This document shows positions 24,896 through 34,327 of a stretch of 64,000 bases of DNA, one piece after another (the first letter of the stretch is position 1; each line of letters opens with the position of its first letter). Under the pieces are notes generated by a model that saw only the letters and a list, made by a program, of their open reading frames with translations, was not told the origin of the DNA and searched no databases. The stretch lies in contig CAKTLJ010000001.1 in assembly GCA_934572535.1 (NCBI GenBank), positions 110,480 to 174,479 of the forward strand. Direction: 5' to 3'. A program made the translations under genes and the position numbers. Origin of the DNA: an uncultured Eubacteriales bacterium (GTDB lineage: Bacteria > Bacillota > Clostridia > Oscillospirales > Oscillospiraceae).

Positions 24896-25798
24896 ATGGA
24901 ACACAATCAACTGACCGGCCATTTGGCCGCCCTGCTCACCATCTTCATCTGGGGGACCACCTTCATCTCCACCAAGATCCTGCTGGCTGACTTCCAGCCG
25001 CTGGAGATTCTGGTCCTCCGCTTCCTGCTTGGCTTTTTCGCTCTGCTGATAGTCTGCCCCAAGTCCCTGGGAAAGACCACGAAGCGGCAGGAAGGGATGT
25101 TCGCCCTGGCCGGCCTGTGCGGGGTCTGCCTGTACTACCTGCTGGAAAACATCGCCCTGACCTGCACCATGGCCTCCAATGTGGGCGTGATCGTCTCCGT
25201 CTCCCCCTTCTTTACCGCCCTGCTGACCCCCTTCTTTTTCAGAGGCGCTGAAGCCATCGGGCGGCGCTTCTTCGTCGGCTTCCTCGTGGCCATGACCGGG
25301 ATCTTCCTCATCAGCTTCCAAGGCTCCGCCCTGGAGGTCAGCCCCAAGGGGGATCTCCTGTCTCTCCTGGCGGCCATCATCTGGGCCTTTTACGCCCTGT
25401 TGACCAAGCAGCTCGGCGAATTCGGCTTCCCCACCGTTCTGGTCACCCGGCGCATCTTCTTCTACGGTCTGCTCTTCATGTTGCCGACCCTGCCCCTGTT
25501 CGGCTTTTCCCCGGACCTGACCCGTCTGGCCGACCCGGTCATCCTGGGCAACCTGCTCTTCCTCGGCCTGGGTGCGTCCGCCCTCTGCTTCGTCACCTGG
25601 AACTTCTCGGTAAAGACCATGGGAGCGGTGAAAACCAGTCTGTACATCTACGTGGTCCCTGTGGTCACCGTGGTCTGCTCCATGCTCGTCCTCCACGAGT
25701 TCCTCACCCCGCTGGCTTGGCTGGGCGTCGGGCTGACCTTGTCGGGCCTGTTCCTGTCTCAGCAAAGATCCCCCCAGACAAAGCAAGCACAAACCTGA
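24896..25798 (+). CDS. DMT superfamily transporter (EamA domains)
   Basis: This 300-residue inner-membrane protein has ten hydrophobic segments arranged as two EamA repeats. The first repeat begins FIWGTTFISTKILL and the second IWAFYALLTKQLG. The C-terminal block GAVKTSLYIYVVPVVTVVCSMLVLHE is typical of RhaT/YdcZ-like drug/metabolite exporters. AGAGGA precedes the ATG. It has its own terminator and no informative neighbours, so the substrate, probably an amino acid or other small metabolite, is unknown. Confidence 0.88.
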   Translation: MEHNQLTGHLAALLTIFIWGTTFISTKILLADFQPLEILVLRFLLGFFALLIVCPKSLGKTTKRQEGMFALAGLCGVCLYYLLENIALTCTMASNVGVIVSVSPFFTALLTPFFFRGAEAIGRRFFVGFLVAMTGIFLISFQGSALEVSPKGDLLSLLAAIIWAFYALLTKQLGEFGFPTVLVTRRIFFYGLLFMLPTLPLFGFSPDLTRLADPVILGNLLFLGLGASALCFVTWNFSVKTMGAVKTSLYIYVVPVVTVVCSMLVLHEFLTPLAWLGVGLTLSGLFLSQQRSPQTKQAQT

Positions 25799-25811
25799 CC
25801 GCTCTGAGCGC

Positions 25812-25854
25812 AACACCCCTTGATGCAGTTTCCTGCATCAAGGGGTGTTTTTTC
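25812..25854 (+). terminator. Terminator after the DMT transporter
   Basis: A perfect 17-bp stem (25812-25828 with 25833-25849) followed by TTTTTC, between convergent genes. Confidence 0.9.
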
Positions 25855-25870
25855 GGGGAACTGTCTTTTA

Positions 25871-27100
25871 TCAGCCTTCCAGGTAAGCCCGGTGGAAGAC
25901 CTTTTTGCCCTTCTTGATGACCAGGCCCTCGCCGGAGAGCTGCTCTGCGGTAAAGGTGGCGCCGATGTCCGCGACCTTCTCCCCGGCCACTTCCACGCCG
26001 CCCTGCTGGATGAGGCGTCGGGCCTCGCCCTTGGAGGGGACGATGCCGCACTTGAGCATCATATCCATGATGGCGATGACGCCGTCATGCAGGTCCTCGG
26101 CGCTCAGGCCAGTGGCGGGCATGTTGGCAATGTCACCGCCCTTGGAGAACAGGCCCCGGGCAGTCTCCTGCGCCTTCGTCGCCTCTTCCTCGCCGTGGAC
26201 CAGCTTGGTCAGCTCGTAAGCCAGGACCTCCTTGGCGGTGTTCAGCTGCGCGCCCTCCCAGGCGTCCATCTTGTCGATCTCCTCCAGGGGCAGGAAGGTC
26301 AGCATCCGGATGCACTTGAGCACATCGGCGTCGCCCACATTCCGCCAGTACTGGTAGAACTCATAGGGAGAGGTCTTGTTGGGGTCCAGCCAGACCGCGC
26401 CGGAGGCGGTCTTGCCCATCTTCTTGCCCTCAGAGTTCATGAGCAGGGTGATGGTCATGGCATAGGCGTCCTTGCCCAGCTTGCGACGGATCAGCTCCGT
26501 GCCGCCCAGCATGTTGGACCACTGATCGTCTCCGCCAAACTGCATGTTGCAGCCATATTCCTGGAAGAGATGATAAAAGTCATAGGACTGCATGATCATG
26601 TAGTTGAATTCCAGGAAGGACAGGCCCTTCTCCATGCGCTGCTTGTAGCACTCAGCCCGGAGCATGTTGTTCACGGAGAAGCAGGCGCCCACATCCCGCA
26701 GCAGGTCAATGTAATTCAGCTTCAGCAGCCAGTCGGCGTTGTTGACCATGATGGCCTTGCCCTCGCCAAAGTCAATGAAGCGCTCCATCTGCTTTTTGAA
26801 GCAGTCGCAGTTGTGCTGGATGGTCTCGGGGGTCATCATCGAACGCATATCCGTCCGCCCGGAGGGATCGCCGATATAGCCGGTGCCGCCGCCCACCAGA
26901 ACGACGGGGCGGTTGCCTGCCATCTGCAAGCGCTTCATCAGGCACAGGGCCATAAAATGCCCCACGTGGAGCGAGTCGGCGGTGGGGTCAAAGCCAATGT
27001 AGAAGGTCGCCTTGCCGTTGTTGACCAGTTCCCGGATCTCTTCCTCGTCCGTGACCTGCGCGATCAGGCCGCGGGCTCTCAGTTCTTCGTAAATACCCAT
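25871..27100 (-). CDS. tyrS: Tyrosyl-tRNA synthetase
   Basis: This 409-residue class I synthetase attaches Tyr to tRNA-Tyr. The HIGH-like motif is HVGHF in [13 protein letters not shown]. The Tyr-binding region includes YIGDPSGR and [14 protein letters not shown]. The KMSKS-like loop is [10 protein letters not shown]. An S4 RNA-binding domain occupies the C-terminal 70 residues ([16 protein letters not shown]). A tyrosine T-box leader lies directly upstream. Length matches the TyrRS subgroup with a full S4 domain. Confidence 0.96.
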   Translation of the reverse strand: MGIYEELRARGLIAQVTDEEEIRELVNNGKATFYIGFDPTADSLHVGHFMALCLMKRLQMAGNRPVVLVGGGTGYIGDPSGRTDMRSMMTPETIQHNCDCFKKQMERFIDFGEGKAIMVNNADWLLKLNYIDLLRDVGACFSVNNMLRAECYKQRMEKGLSFLEFNYMIMQSYDFYHLFQEYGCNMQFGGDDQWSNMLGGTELIRRKLGKDAYAMTITLLMNSEGKKMGKTASGAVWLDPNKTSPYEFYQYWRNVGDADVLKCIRMLTFLPLEEIDKMDAWEGAQLNTAKEVLAYELTKLVHGEEEATKAQETARGLFSKGGDIANMPATGLSAEDLHDGVIAIMDMMLKCGIVPSKGEARRLIQQGGVEVAGEKVADIGATFTAEQLSGEGLVIKKGKKVFHRAYLEG

Positions 27101-27142
27101 GGTGTTGTCTCCTTTTTCGTTGGTTGTTCGACAGAGGAGAGG

Positions 27143-27420
27143 AAAAAACGTCCTCTGTCACCGAAATGACAGAGGACGATAAAATCGTGGTACCACCTCT
27201 ATTTACCCCTTCCTCACGAAAGGAGCCTCAGCGGGTCAGACACTAACCCTGCGCGCGATAACGGGCGCACCCGACATACCCTACTGCTCCCAAGTGGCCG
27301 GAGGTTCAGGCAGCTGCTCCGGGAGGTAACTTCACCCACGACCCTCTCCCCCTTTCACCGAACAGGGGCTCTCTGCACAGGGCAACGCGGGCTACTTCTT
27401 CCCTTCATCACAGTAACAAT
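27143..27420 (-). promoter_or_regulatory. T-box leader of tyrS, Tyr specifier
   Basis: On the minus strand the T-box AGGTGGTACCACG spans 27186-27198. A perfect 12-bp terminator stem (27149-27160 with 27167-27178) and a T-run at 27143-27148 follow it. Stem I contains the AGAGAG bulge motif. A TAC triplet in GAAGTTACCTCC (complement of 27326-27328) is the likely Tyr specifier. Antitermination would occur when tRNA-Tyr is uncharged. Confidence 0.88.
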
Positions 27421-27435
27421 ATTGCAGTAGCTGCA

Positions 27436-27464
27436 ATTTTACACCATTTCCCACCGGTTGTCAA
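27436..27464 (-). promoter_or_regulatory. Promoter for the tyrS T-box transcript
   Basis: On the minus strand TTGACA (27459-27464), a 17-base spacer and TAAAAT (27436-27441). The -35 hexamer contains the TGA stop codon of recN. Confidence 0.75.
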
Positions 27465-29167
27465 CCATTCGATCCGCGAAAGCGTGACTTATACGCCTCC
27501 GCCTCTCGGAGAAGCTCCTCGGCCCCCTCCAGAATGGCGGCGGAGGTGCGGACGCCGCCGGTGAGGCGGGCCAGCTCCTGCTTTCGTCCCGCGCGGTCCA
27601 GCGTCATGACATTCGTGTAGGTCCGGCCGTCCTTCTCCTCCTTCTGGACGGAATAATGGCTGTCGGACATGGCCGCGATCTGAGCCAGGTGGGTGACGCA
27701 GAGGACCTGACAGGTCTGGGAGAGGCGGCTCATTTTCTCGGCCACCTTCCCGGCGGCCCGGCCGCTGACCCCAGCGTCTACCTCGTCAAAGATCAGGGTC
27801 ATGATGCTGTCGTTTTCTGCCAGGACATTTTTCAGGGCCAGCATGATGCGGCTCAGCTCGCCGCCGGAGGCCACCTTGGCGATGGGCTTCAAATTCTCGC
27901 CCACATTGGCGGACATGAGAAAGCGCACCTCGTCCATGCCGGTCTCATCCAGGCCCAGGTCACCAGACTTGGGCAAAAATTCCGTTTCAAACCGCACTTT
28001 GGGCATGTCCAGCTGGCGCAGCTCCCCCTCGATGCGGTCTTTCAAGGTCTGCGCCGCGGCCTGACGCTTGCGCGAGAGCGCCTCGGCTTCCTTCCTCACC
28101 GTTTCCAAACGCTTGAGCCGCTGCTTCTCCAGCTTTAGGATGGCATCCTCCGCCATCTCGATCCGGTCCAGCTCGGCTTTGCTGCGCGCCAAGTAGGCCA
28201 GCATCTCTTGGGTGGTGGCGCCGTACTTCTTTTTGAGTCGATAGAGCAGGTCCAGGCGGCTTTCCACCTCGTCCAACTCCTGGGGCGAGAAATCAAAGCT
28301 GTCCCGCAGGTCCCGCAGGCGCTCGGCGGCGTCCTCCGCCGCATAGCGCAGGTCGGCCAGGACGTCGGAGAGCTGGGACAGCTCCCCGGAAACGTCCGCC
28401 ACCCGGGCCACCGCGCTCTCGGCCTCGGCCAGGAGGCTGGCCGCGCCGTCCCGGTCCTCGTCTCCAAAGACCGCGCCATAGGCCCCCTCCACCGCTGCCA
28501 TGAGCTGGTCCGCGCTGCGGAGGAGCTTTTTTCGCTCGTTCAGCGCCTCCTCCTCTCCGGGACGCAGCGCGGCGCGCTCCAGCTCCGCGATCTGATATTG
28601 CAGGGTGTCGATCCGCCGGGCCTTCTCTGCCTCGTTCATTTGCAGGGCCGCGATCTGGCGGCGAAGCTCGGTCAGCTTTTGATACTCCGCCCGGTAGGCC
28701 GCCCTGTCTGCCTCCAACTGACCAAAGCTGTCCAGGTAGCCCAGGTGACAACTCTCGTCCAGCAGCTGCTGGCCGTCGTGCTGGCCGTGGATGTCGATGA
28801 GTTGGCCGCCCAGGGCCTTCAGCTGGACCACGGTGCAGGGCTTTCCGGCCACCCGGCAGAGATTCTTGCCGTCGGCCTGGATCTTTCGGGACAAGATCAG
28901 CTCCCCGTTTTCATCCGGTCCCAGGCCGGTCTCCCGAAACCAGGGCAGGTCGGGCAGATCCCGGAAGATGGCGGTCACCAGGGCCGACTTCTCTCCCGTG
29001 CGGATGAGATCCCGGCTTGTTCGCTCGCCCATCACCGCGCTGATGGCGTCGATGATGATGGATTTACCCGCGCCGGTCTCGCCGGTCAGGACGTTAAAGC
29101 CCGGACCGAAGGAGAGGTCCGCCTCATCGATCAGGGCGATATTCTCAATATGCAGCAGAGAAAGCAA
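27461..29167 (-). CDS. recN: DNA repair protein RecN
   Basis: This 568-residue SMC-like ATPase acts early in double-strand break repair. Walker A GETGAGKSIIIDA is near residues 29-41. Long coiled coils run from about 155 to 370. The C-terminal ABC half has the signature SGGELSRIMLALK and Walker B LIFDEVDAGVSG. The first codon is TTG at 29167, about seven bases from GGGAGGG, and the protein aligns from its first residues (LSLLHIENIALIDE). It is the last gene of a long minus-strand cluster, 35 bases after argR. Confidence 0.95.
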   Translation of the reverse strand: MLSLLHIENIALIDEADLSFGPGFNVLTGETGAGKSIIIDAISAVMGERTSRDLIRTGEKSALVTAIFRDLPDLPWFRETGLGPDENGELILSRKIQADGKNLCRVAGKPCTVVQLKALGGQLIDIHGQHDGQQLLDESCHLGYLDSFGQLEADRAAYRAEYQKLTELRRQIAALQMNEAEKARRIDTLQYQIAELERAALRPGEEEALNERKKLLRSADQLMAAVEGAYGAVFGDEDRDGAASLLAEAESAVARVADVSGELSQLSDVLADLRYAAEDAAERLRDLRDSFDFSPQELDEVESRLDLLYRLKKKYGATTQEMLAYLARSKAELDRIEMAEDAILKLEKQRLKRLETVRKEAEALSRKRQAAAQTLKDRIEGELRQLDMPKVRFETEFLPKSGDLGLDETGMDEVRFLMSANVGENLKPIAKVASGGELSRIMLALKNVLAENDSIMTLIFDEVDAGVSGRAAGKVAEKMSRLSQTCQVLCVTHLAQIAAMSDSHYSVQKEEKDGRTYTNVMTLDRAGRKQELARLTGGVRTSAAILEGAEELLREAEAYKSRFRGSNG

Positions 29168-29202
29168 GGGTCAGCCCTCCCTTCCGATCAATTCGTTTCT
29201 TG

Positions 29203-29661
29203 TCATTTCTTGTCCAGCATCTTGACGATCTCCAGGCAGAGTTCCTCGGCGTCCTGGATGGTGCGCATGATGAGGATGGCCGTGTCGTCGCCCGCCAGAC
29301 TGCCCACCATGTTGGGCAGGTGCATCCCGTCGATGGCAGAGCAGGCCGCAGAAGCCAAGCCGGGCATGGTCTTGAGAACCACGATATTCTGCGCGCTGTC
29401 AAAGGAGGTCACGCTCTCCCGGAAAATATTGTTCAGGCGACCGGCTACGTTCAGAGAGGTCTTTCGCTCACTGACCGCGTATTTGTAGGTGCTGTGGCCA
29501 GTGAGCTCCTTCACCAGATGAAGCTCCTTGATGTCCCGGGAAATGGTCGCCTGGGTGGATTTCATCCCCTTCTCCCGCAATTTTTCCAGGAGCTGGTCCT
29601 GGGTCTCAATGTCGTGCTCCTGGATGATTGCGAGGATCTCAGCCTGTCTTCTGGCCTTCAT
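29203..29661 (-). CDS. argR: Arginine repressor ArgR/AhrC
   Basis: This 152-residue regulator senses L-arginine and represses arginine biosynthesis while activating catabolism. An N-terminal winged helix (KARRQAEILAIIQEHDI; TQATISRDIKEL read as STQATISRDIKELHL) is joined to a C-terminal hexamerisation and arginine-binding domain with the conserved acidic pair in SAIDGMHLPNMVGSLAGDDT. Its ATG overlaps the nadK stop as ATGA. No arg genes occur in the window; its position between nadK and recN is the usual one in Firmicutes. Confidence 0.95.
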   Translation of the reverse strand: MKARRQAEILAIIQEHDIETQDQLLEKLREKGMKSTQATISRDIKELHLVKELTGHSTYKYAVSERKTSLNVAGRLNNIFRESVTSFDSAQNIVVLKTMPGLASAACSAIDGMHLPNMVGSLAGDDTAILIMRTIQDAEELCLEIVKMLDKK

Positions 29662-30533
29662 AGGCGGTTTCTCCTTTCCAGCTTTTGGTTGATCAACTCG
29701 TAGAAACTCTTTTCAAAAAACTTCACCAGGCACAGGGACCGCCGGGACCGGGTGACCTGCACGGTATCGCCGGAAAACAGCTTGAACGCCTTTCCGCCAT
29801 CCACAGAGAGGTAGGCTATCTTTCGGCTCTGCTTGGGGACCGTCACGTCGATCAGGCGGCTCTTGTCCAACACCATGGCCTTGGCCTGGATGGTGTGGGC
29901 GCTGATGGGGGTCATGATGATGTTTTCTGCCGTCGGCTCCACAATGGGTCCGCCCGCCGACAGGGAGTAGGCGGTGGAGCCTGTGGGCGTCGCCATGATC
30001 ACGCCGTCGCCAAAGATATTGGCCACCAGGACCTTGTCGCTGAATACCTGCAAGTCAATGACCCGGGCCACCGCGCCCTTGGTCACCACGGCGTCGTTGA
30101 GCGCGGTGCTGCGGAAGAGGGTGCGACCGTCCCGGATGACCCGCACATCCAAAAGCATCCGGTTCTCCAGGGTGTACTCCCCGCTGATCAGGCGCGTCAG
30201 CTGGAGCAGCTCGCTCTGCTCCAGCTCTGCCATGAAGCCGACGCTGCCCATGTTCACCCCAATGATGGGGACGCCAAAGTTGCTGGCGTCTTTGGCCGCG
30301 TGGAGGATGGTCCCGTCGCCGCCGAAGCAAACCAGGAAATTCGCGTCAGCCAGCTCGGTCTTCAGATCCTTGATCCGGATGCTGGGGTCCAAATCTCCCA
30401 AAATAGACTTATCCACCGGGAAGGGAAAGCAATATTCCGTTTTTACACCTGCTGCGCTCAAAAGCCGCTCGGTGCTCTTGGCCGCATGTAATCCTTTGTC
30501 ACGGAAAGGATTGGGACAGAGAATGATTTTCAA
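29658..30533 (-). CDS. nadK: NAD kinase
   Basis: This 291-residue enzyme phosphorylates NAD to NADP. The GGDGT motif (CFGGDGTILHAA, about residues 69-80) holds the catalytic Asp. The conserved LNDAVVTKG and DGVIMATPTGSTAYSLSAGGPI blocks form the NAD site. The start codon is TTG, overlapping the tlyA stop as TTGA and eight bases after AAGGAG, so translation is coupled. The stop overlaps the argR start. Confidence 0.95.
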   Translation of the reverse strand: MKIILCPNPFRDKGLHAAKSTERLLSAAGVKTEYCFPFPVDKSILGDLDPSIRIKDLKTELADANFLVCFGGDGTILHAAKDASNFGVPIIGVNMGSVGFMAELEQSELLQLTRLISGEYTLENRMLLDVRVIRDGRTLFRSTALNDAVVTKGAVARVIDLQVFSDKVLVANIFGDGVIMATPTGSTAYSLSAGGPIVEPTAENIIMTPISAHTIQAKAMVLDKSRLIDVTVPKQSRKIAYLSVDGGKAFKLFSGDTVQVTRSRRSLCLVKFFEKSFYELINQKLERRNRL

Positions 30534-31345
30534 TGGGACGCTCCTTCCAGTCGCGCATGGGACGCTTCCACCAAGGCAGCCAGGTCTCCCCCATAGGGAG
30601 GCTGCTCTGCCACGGTCAGCTGTCCCAAATACTCGATGTTCCCCTCCGGCCCACGGATGGGCGAGAAGGTGATGTCTTTCACATAGAAGTTACACTCGCT
30701 GGCATGGCGGAGAAACTGCTCCAGGATCTCCAGATGGACCGCCTTGTCCCGCACCACGCCCTTCTTCCCCACCTTTTCCTTCCCGGCCTCGAACTGGGGC
30801 TTGATGAGGCAGACCAGTTGGCCGCTCTCCTTCATCAGAGGCCGCAGGGCGGGCAGGATCAGGCGCAGAGAGATGAAGGACACATCTACACTGCCAAAAT
30901 CCAAGGACTCCGGAATGGTCTCGCTGGTGAGGTAGCGGACGTTGGTGCGCTCCATGCACACCACGCGGGGATCGTTGCGCAGGCTCCAGGCCAGTTGTCC
31001 GTAGCCCACATCCACCGCGTAGACCTTGGCCGCCCCGTTCTGGAGCATACAGTCCGTGAAGCCGCCGGTGGACGCGCCCGCGTCGATGGCCACGGCCCCC
31101 TCCAGGGAGGGAAGGTCGAAGGTCTCCATCGCCTTTTCCAGCTTTAAGCCGCCGCGGCTCACATACTTCAGGGTCTGACCATGGATCTCCAGGTTGGCGT
31201 CCTCGGGCACCGAAGCACCGGCCTTATCCATGCGCTTTCCCTCCCAGAAGACCTGCCCGGCCATGATGATGGCCTGGGCCTTTTGGCGGCTTTCCGCCAT
31301 TCCGCGCTCTGTCAGCAGAACATCCAGCCGTTTTTTAGTTGCCAT
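30530..31345 (-). CDS. tlyA: TlyA family rRNA (cytidine-2'-O)-methyltransferase
   Basis: This 271-residue protein has an N-terminal S4 RNA-binding domain (about residues 5-60) followed by an FtsJ/RrmJ-type methyltransferase domain. The SAM motif is DAGASTGGFTDCML near 85-98, and the K-D-K-E catalytic residues of the fold include the Lys of LIKPQFEAG. In mycobacteria TlyA methylates 16S and 23S rRNA and affects capreomycin sensitivity; here function is inferred from family. It overlaps dxs by 11 bases and nadK by 4. Confidence 0.92.
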   Translation of the reverse strand: MATKKRLDVLLTERGMAESRQKAQAIIMAGQVFWEGKRMDKAGASVPEDANLEIHGQTLKYVSRGGLKLEKAMETFDLPSLEGAVAIDAGASTGGFTDCMLQNGAAKVYAVDVGYGQLAWSLRNDPRVVCMERTNVRYLTSETIPESLDFGSVDVSFISLRLILPALRPLMKESGQLVCLIKPQFEAGKEKVGKKGVVRDKAVHLEILEQFLRHASECNFYVKDITFSPIRGPEGNIEYLGQLTVAEQPPYGGDLAALVEASHARLEGASH

Positions 31346-33179
31346 CGCGCATCACCTCCAAGGCTTTTTGATACAAAGCTTCCACATCCAGCCCGCAGAG
31401 GCCGCGCAGCTGCGGGATCGTCCCGTGGGGGACAAAGCCTTCGCCGCAGGAGCAAAGCGCGGCGCCCCGCAGCGCGATCCCAGCCGCCGCAGCGGCCGCC
31501 ATGACGACCTCGCCGGGGCCGCCCATGGAGACGCACTCCTGGGCCAGCAGCAGTCGGCCGGTCTTTTTCAGCGACGTCAGCACGGTCTCTGTGGGCAGCG
31601 GAACGATTTGATTCAGCTTCACAACTTCCGCAGAGATCCCGTCCTGGGCCAGGCGAGCTGCGACCTGGAGGATGCTCCCGGTCAGGGAACCGAAGGTCAC
31701 CAGGGTGAGGTCGCTCCCCTGGCGCAGGATGCAGGCGGGCTCCTGGCTGTGGTCCTCACTATACTGGTTTTCCCCGCCTCTGGGGTAACGAACCGCCACC
31801 GGACCGGAAATTTCATGGACGGCCCGTTTCAGCATGGAGGAGAGTTCGTCCAGGCTGGCGGGGCTCAGAACGGTGATGCCGGGGACCGTCTTTAAAAAGC
31901 CCAGGTCAAAGAGGCCGTGGTGGGTCTCCCCATCGTCGCCCACCAGACCGGCCCGGTCCACGCAGAACACCGCGTGGAGCTTGTCGATGGCAATGTCGTG
32001 GATGAGCATGTCGTAGCTGCGCTGGAAGAAGGTGGAATACACCGCAAAGACGGGGATCAGCCCCTGCTTGGCCATGCCTGCCGTCATGGAGACTGCGTGC
32101 TCCTCGGCAATGCCCACGTCAAAGAAGCGGTCCGGGAATTCCTCGGCAAATCCCGAAAGCCCCGTCCCCGATGTCATGGCCGCCGTCAGGGCGCAGAGGC
32201 GCTCATCCTCCCGCGCCAGGGCGCAGAGCTCTTTGCCGAATCGGTCGGAGAAGGACTCCTCCTTGCTGGGGCAGCGCAGCGCGCCGTCTTCCCTTCGGAA
32301 CGGACCCGTGCCGTGATAGGCGTCGGGATTCTTCTCCGCCGGGCCGTATCCCTTGCCCTTCATGGTCTTCACGTGCAGAAGGACCGGGCCGTTGACCCGG
32401 GAGGCATAGCTCAGCTGCCGGGTCAACGCCTTCACGTCATGCCCGTCCACCGGTCCCATGTACTGAAAGCCCATGTTCTCAAACATGCTGCACGGCAGCA
32501 GAGTCGCCTTCACGGCCTCCTTGATCCGGTGGATGACGCGGTAGAGTCCCCTGCCCGGCGGGGTGGCGTGCATGATCTTGCGATAGATCTCCTTGCCGCG
32601 CAAATAGGGCGGCTTCAGGCGCTGCTTTGCCAAGTGCTGGGCAACGCCGCCCATGCTGGCGTCAATGGACATGCCGTTGTCATTGAGGATAATGACCAGA
32701 GGCTCGCCGCTCTGCCCGGCCATGGACAGCCCCTCGTAAGCCAGGCCGCCCGTGAGGGAGCCGTCGCCCAGAAGGGCAACGACCTTATAGTCGTCCCCCA
32801 ACCTGGTTCGGGCCACTGCCATGCCGAGTGCCGTGGACACCGCCGTGGAAGCGTGGCCCGCGATGCAGGCGTCGTGCTCAGACTCCGAGGGTTTGGGAAA
32901 GCCAGCGATCCCGCCAAAGGTCCGGAGGGTCTCCATCCGGGCGTTGCGCCCGGTGAGCATTTTATGGATATAGCATTGATGCCCCACATCAAAGACCAGC
33001 CGATCCCTGCCCGTGTCGTATACCCGGTGCAGGGCCACCGTCAGCTCCACCGCCCCCAGATTGGAGGCCAGGTGGCCGCCGGTCTGGGAGACCACGTCAA
33101 TGACCCGGTCTCGCAGTTCCTGGCAGAGTTCCTCCGCCTGACGGTCGCTGATCTTGTGCAGGGAGGGAAATTCTTTCAA
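31335..33179 (-). CDS. dxs: 1-deoxy-D-xylulose-5-phosphate synthase
   Basis: This 614-residue TPP enzyme condenses pyruvate and glyceraldehyde 3-phosphate, the first step of the MEP isoprenoid pathway. The Dxs-specific His block FDVGHQCYIHKMLTGR is at about residues 64-79. The TPP motif begins GDGSLTGGLAYEG (about 147-159), and the transketolase-like Pyr domain carries DVGIAEEHAVSMTAG with the catalytic Glu. The start is TTG at 33179 with AAGGAGG upstream. It is directly behind ispA, so precursor supply and prenyl chain synthesis are co-expressed. Confidence 0.96.
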   Translation of the reverse strand: MKEFPSLHKISDRQAEELCQELRDRVIDVVSQTGGHLASNLGAVELTVALHRVYDTGRDRLVFDVGHQCYIHKMLTGRNARMETLRTFGGIAGFPKPSESEHDACIAGHASTAVSTALGMAVARTRLGDDYKVVALLGDGSLTGGLAYEGLSMAGQSGEPLVIILNDNGMSIDASMGGVAQHLAKQRLKPPYLRGKEIYRKIMHATPPGRGLYRVIHRIKEAVKATLLPCSMFENMGFQYMGPVDGHDVKALTRQLSYASRVNGPVLLHVKTMKGKGYGPAEKNPDAYHGTGPFRREDGALRCPSKEESFSDRFGKELCALAREDERLCALTAAMTSGTGLSGFAEEFPDRFFDVGIAEEHAVSMTAGMAKQGLIPVFAVYSTFFQRSYDMLIHDIAIDKLHAVFCVDRAGLVGDDGETHHGLFDLGFLKTVPGITVLSPASLDELSSMLKRAVHEISGPVAVRYPRGGENQYSEDHSQEPACILRQGSDLTLVTFGSLTGSILQVAARLAQDGISAEVVKLNQIVPLPTETVLTSLKKTGRLLLAQECVSMGGPGEVVMAAAAAAGIALRGAALCSCGEGFVPHGTIPQLRGLCGLDVEALYQKALEVMRDGN

Positions 33180-33215
33180 AAAAATTCCTCCTTAGGACGT
33201 TCTGTGGGCAGGAAT

Positions 33216-34088
33216 TTACTTGGTTCGTCCTGCCAGCATCCGGGCAAGCTCGCAGAGGAATTCACTGCCGGGGTAAGATGCCAAGGCCGCGAAGGCCCCC
33301 TCTGTCAGCTCCTCAATGAGAGCTTCACAGCCCTCGATGCCCTTCAAGCCCACAAAGGTGGATTTCTGGTTCTCCTGGTCCGAGCCAATGGGCTTGCCCA
33401 GCTCGGCCTCATCGCCCAGCACATCCAGAACATCGTCCCGAATTTGGAAGGCGAGGCCGAGCTTGCGGGCATACGCCGCCACGGCCTCCTCCTCTTCGCG
33501 CGTACTTCCGGCGGCAATGGCGCCCAGCCGGGCGGCCGCCTCGATCATGCAGCCGGTCTTCAAGGTTTGGATCTGAATGATCTCGTCGTAGGTCAAGGTC
33601 TTCCCCTCCCCCAAGAGGTCCAGGACCTGTCCGCCTGCCATACCGGCAGGCCCGGCCGCCTGGGACAGGCAGGCCACGCCCCGGACGATCTGCTCCGGCG
33701 ACAGCTCGGCCTGGGCCAGCACGCCGAAGGCGGCGGTCAGCAGGCTGTCTCCGGCCAGGACCGCCGTGGCCTCCCCGTAGACCTTGTGGTTGGTGGGCTT
33801 GCCCCGCCGGATATCGTCGTCGTCCATGCAGGGCAGGTCATCGTGGATGAGGGAATAGGTGTGGATCATCTCCAGGCCGCAGGCAAAGGGCAGGGCCTTT
33901 TCCGCCTGGCCGCCAAAGAGACGGCAGGCAGCCAGCGTCAGCACCGGGCGGATCCGCTTCCCGCCGGACAGAAGACTATAGGCCATGGCCTTTTGCAGGT
34001 CGCCCAAGGCAGGCCACTGCTCCGCGTAACGGGCCAGAGCCGCTTCCACCAGCGCCTGATCTGCGGCCAACTGTGTTTTCATATCCAT
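33216..34088 (-). CDS. ispA: Geranyl/farnesyl diphosphate synthase
   Basis: This 290-residue all-helical prenyltransferase builds C10/C15 diphosphates from IPP and DMAPP. Both aspartate-rich motifs are present: DDLPCMDDDD near residue 84 and DDVLD near 225. The position of the first motif and the residues before it (EMIHTYSLIH) fit the short-chain bacterial FPP type. The ATG at 34088 has AGGAG eight bases upstream; a 35-residue upstream extension overlaps xseB and is discarded. It feeds undecaprenyl, quinone and heme-side chains. Confidence 0.94.
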   Translation of the reverse strand: MDMKTQLAADQALVEAALARYAEQWPALGDLQKAMAYSLLSGGKRIRPVLTLAACRLFGGQAEKALPFACGLEMIHTYSLIHDDLPCMDDDDIRRGKPTNHKVYGEATAVLAGDSLLTAAFGVLAQAELSPEQIVRGVACLSQAAGPAGMAGGQVLDLLGEGKTLTYDEIIQIQTLKTGCMIEAAARLGAIAAGSTREEEEAVAAYARKLGLAFQIRDDVLDVLGDEAELGKPIGSDQENQKSTFVGLKGIEGCEALIEELTEGAFAALASYPGSEFLCELARMLAGRTK

Positions 34089-34093
34089 GATTC

Positions 34094-34327
34094 TCACTCC
34101 TTGGGTGCAAAGGGTTCGGAGACAAGCTCGCCGTTGGCGTCGGTGCGCAGCTTCAGCACCTTCTGCTCGGCCTTGTCCAGCATAGCGGCGCACTGCTTCA
34201 TCAGCTTCGCTCCCTCTTCATAGAGGGAGAGGGCATTTTCCAGGGAATGGTCGCCCGCTTCCAGTTGCGCCACGATCTCCTCCAAGCGGCCCATGGCTTG
34301 CTCAAAGGTCAGCTTCTTTTCCGCCAT
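34094..34327 (-). CDS. xseB: Exodeoxyribonuclease VII small subunit
   Basis: This 77-residue helical subunit binds XseA to form exonuclease VII, which degrades single-stranded DNA from both ends. The family pattern LTFEQAMGRLEEIVAQLEAGDHSLE is seen as residues 5-28, followed by SLYEEGAKLMKQC. It overlaps the end of xseA by 19 bases, with AAAGGAG before its ATG. Confidence 0.95.
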   Translation of the reverse strand: MAEKKLTFEQAMGRLEEIVAQLEAGDHSLENALSLYEEGAKLMKQCAAMLDKAEQKVLKLRTDANGELVSEPFAPKE

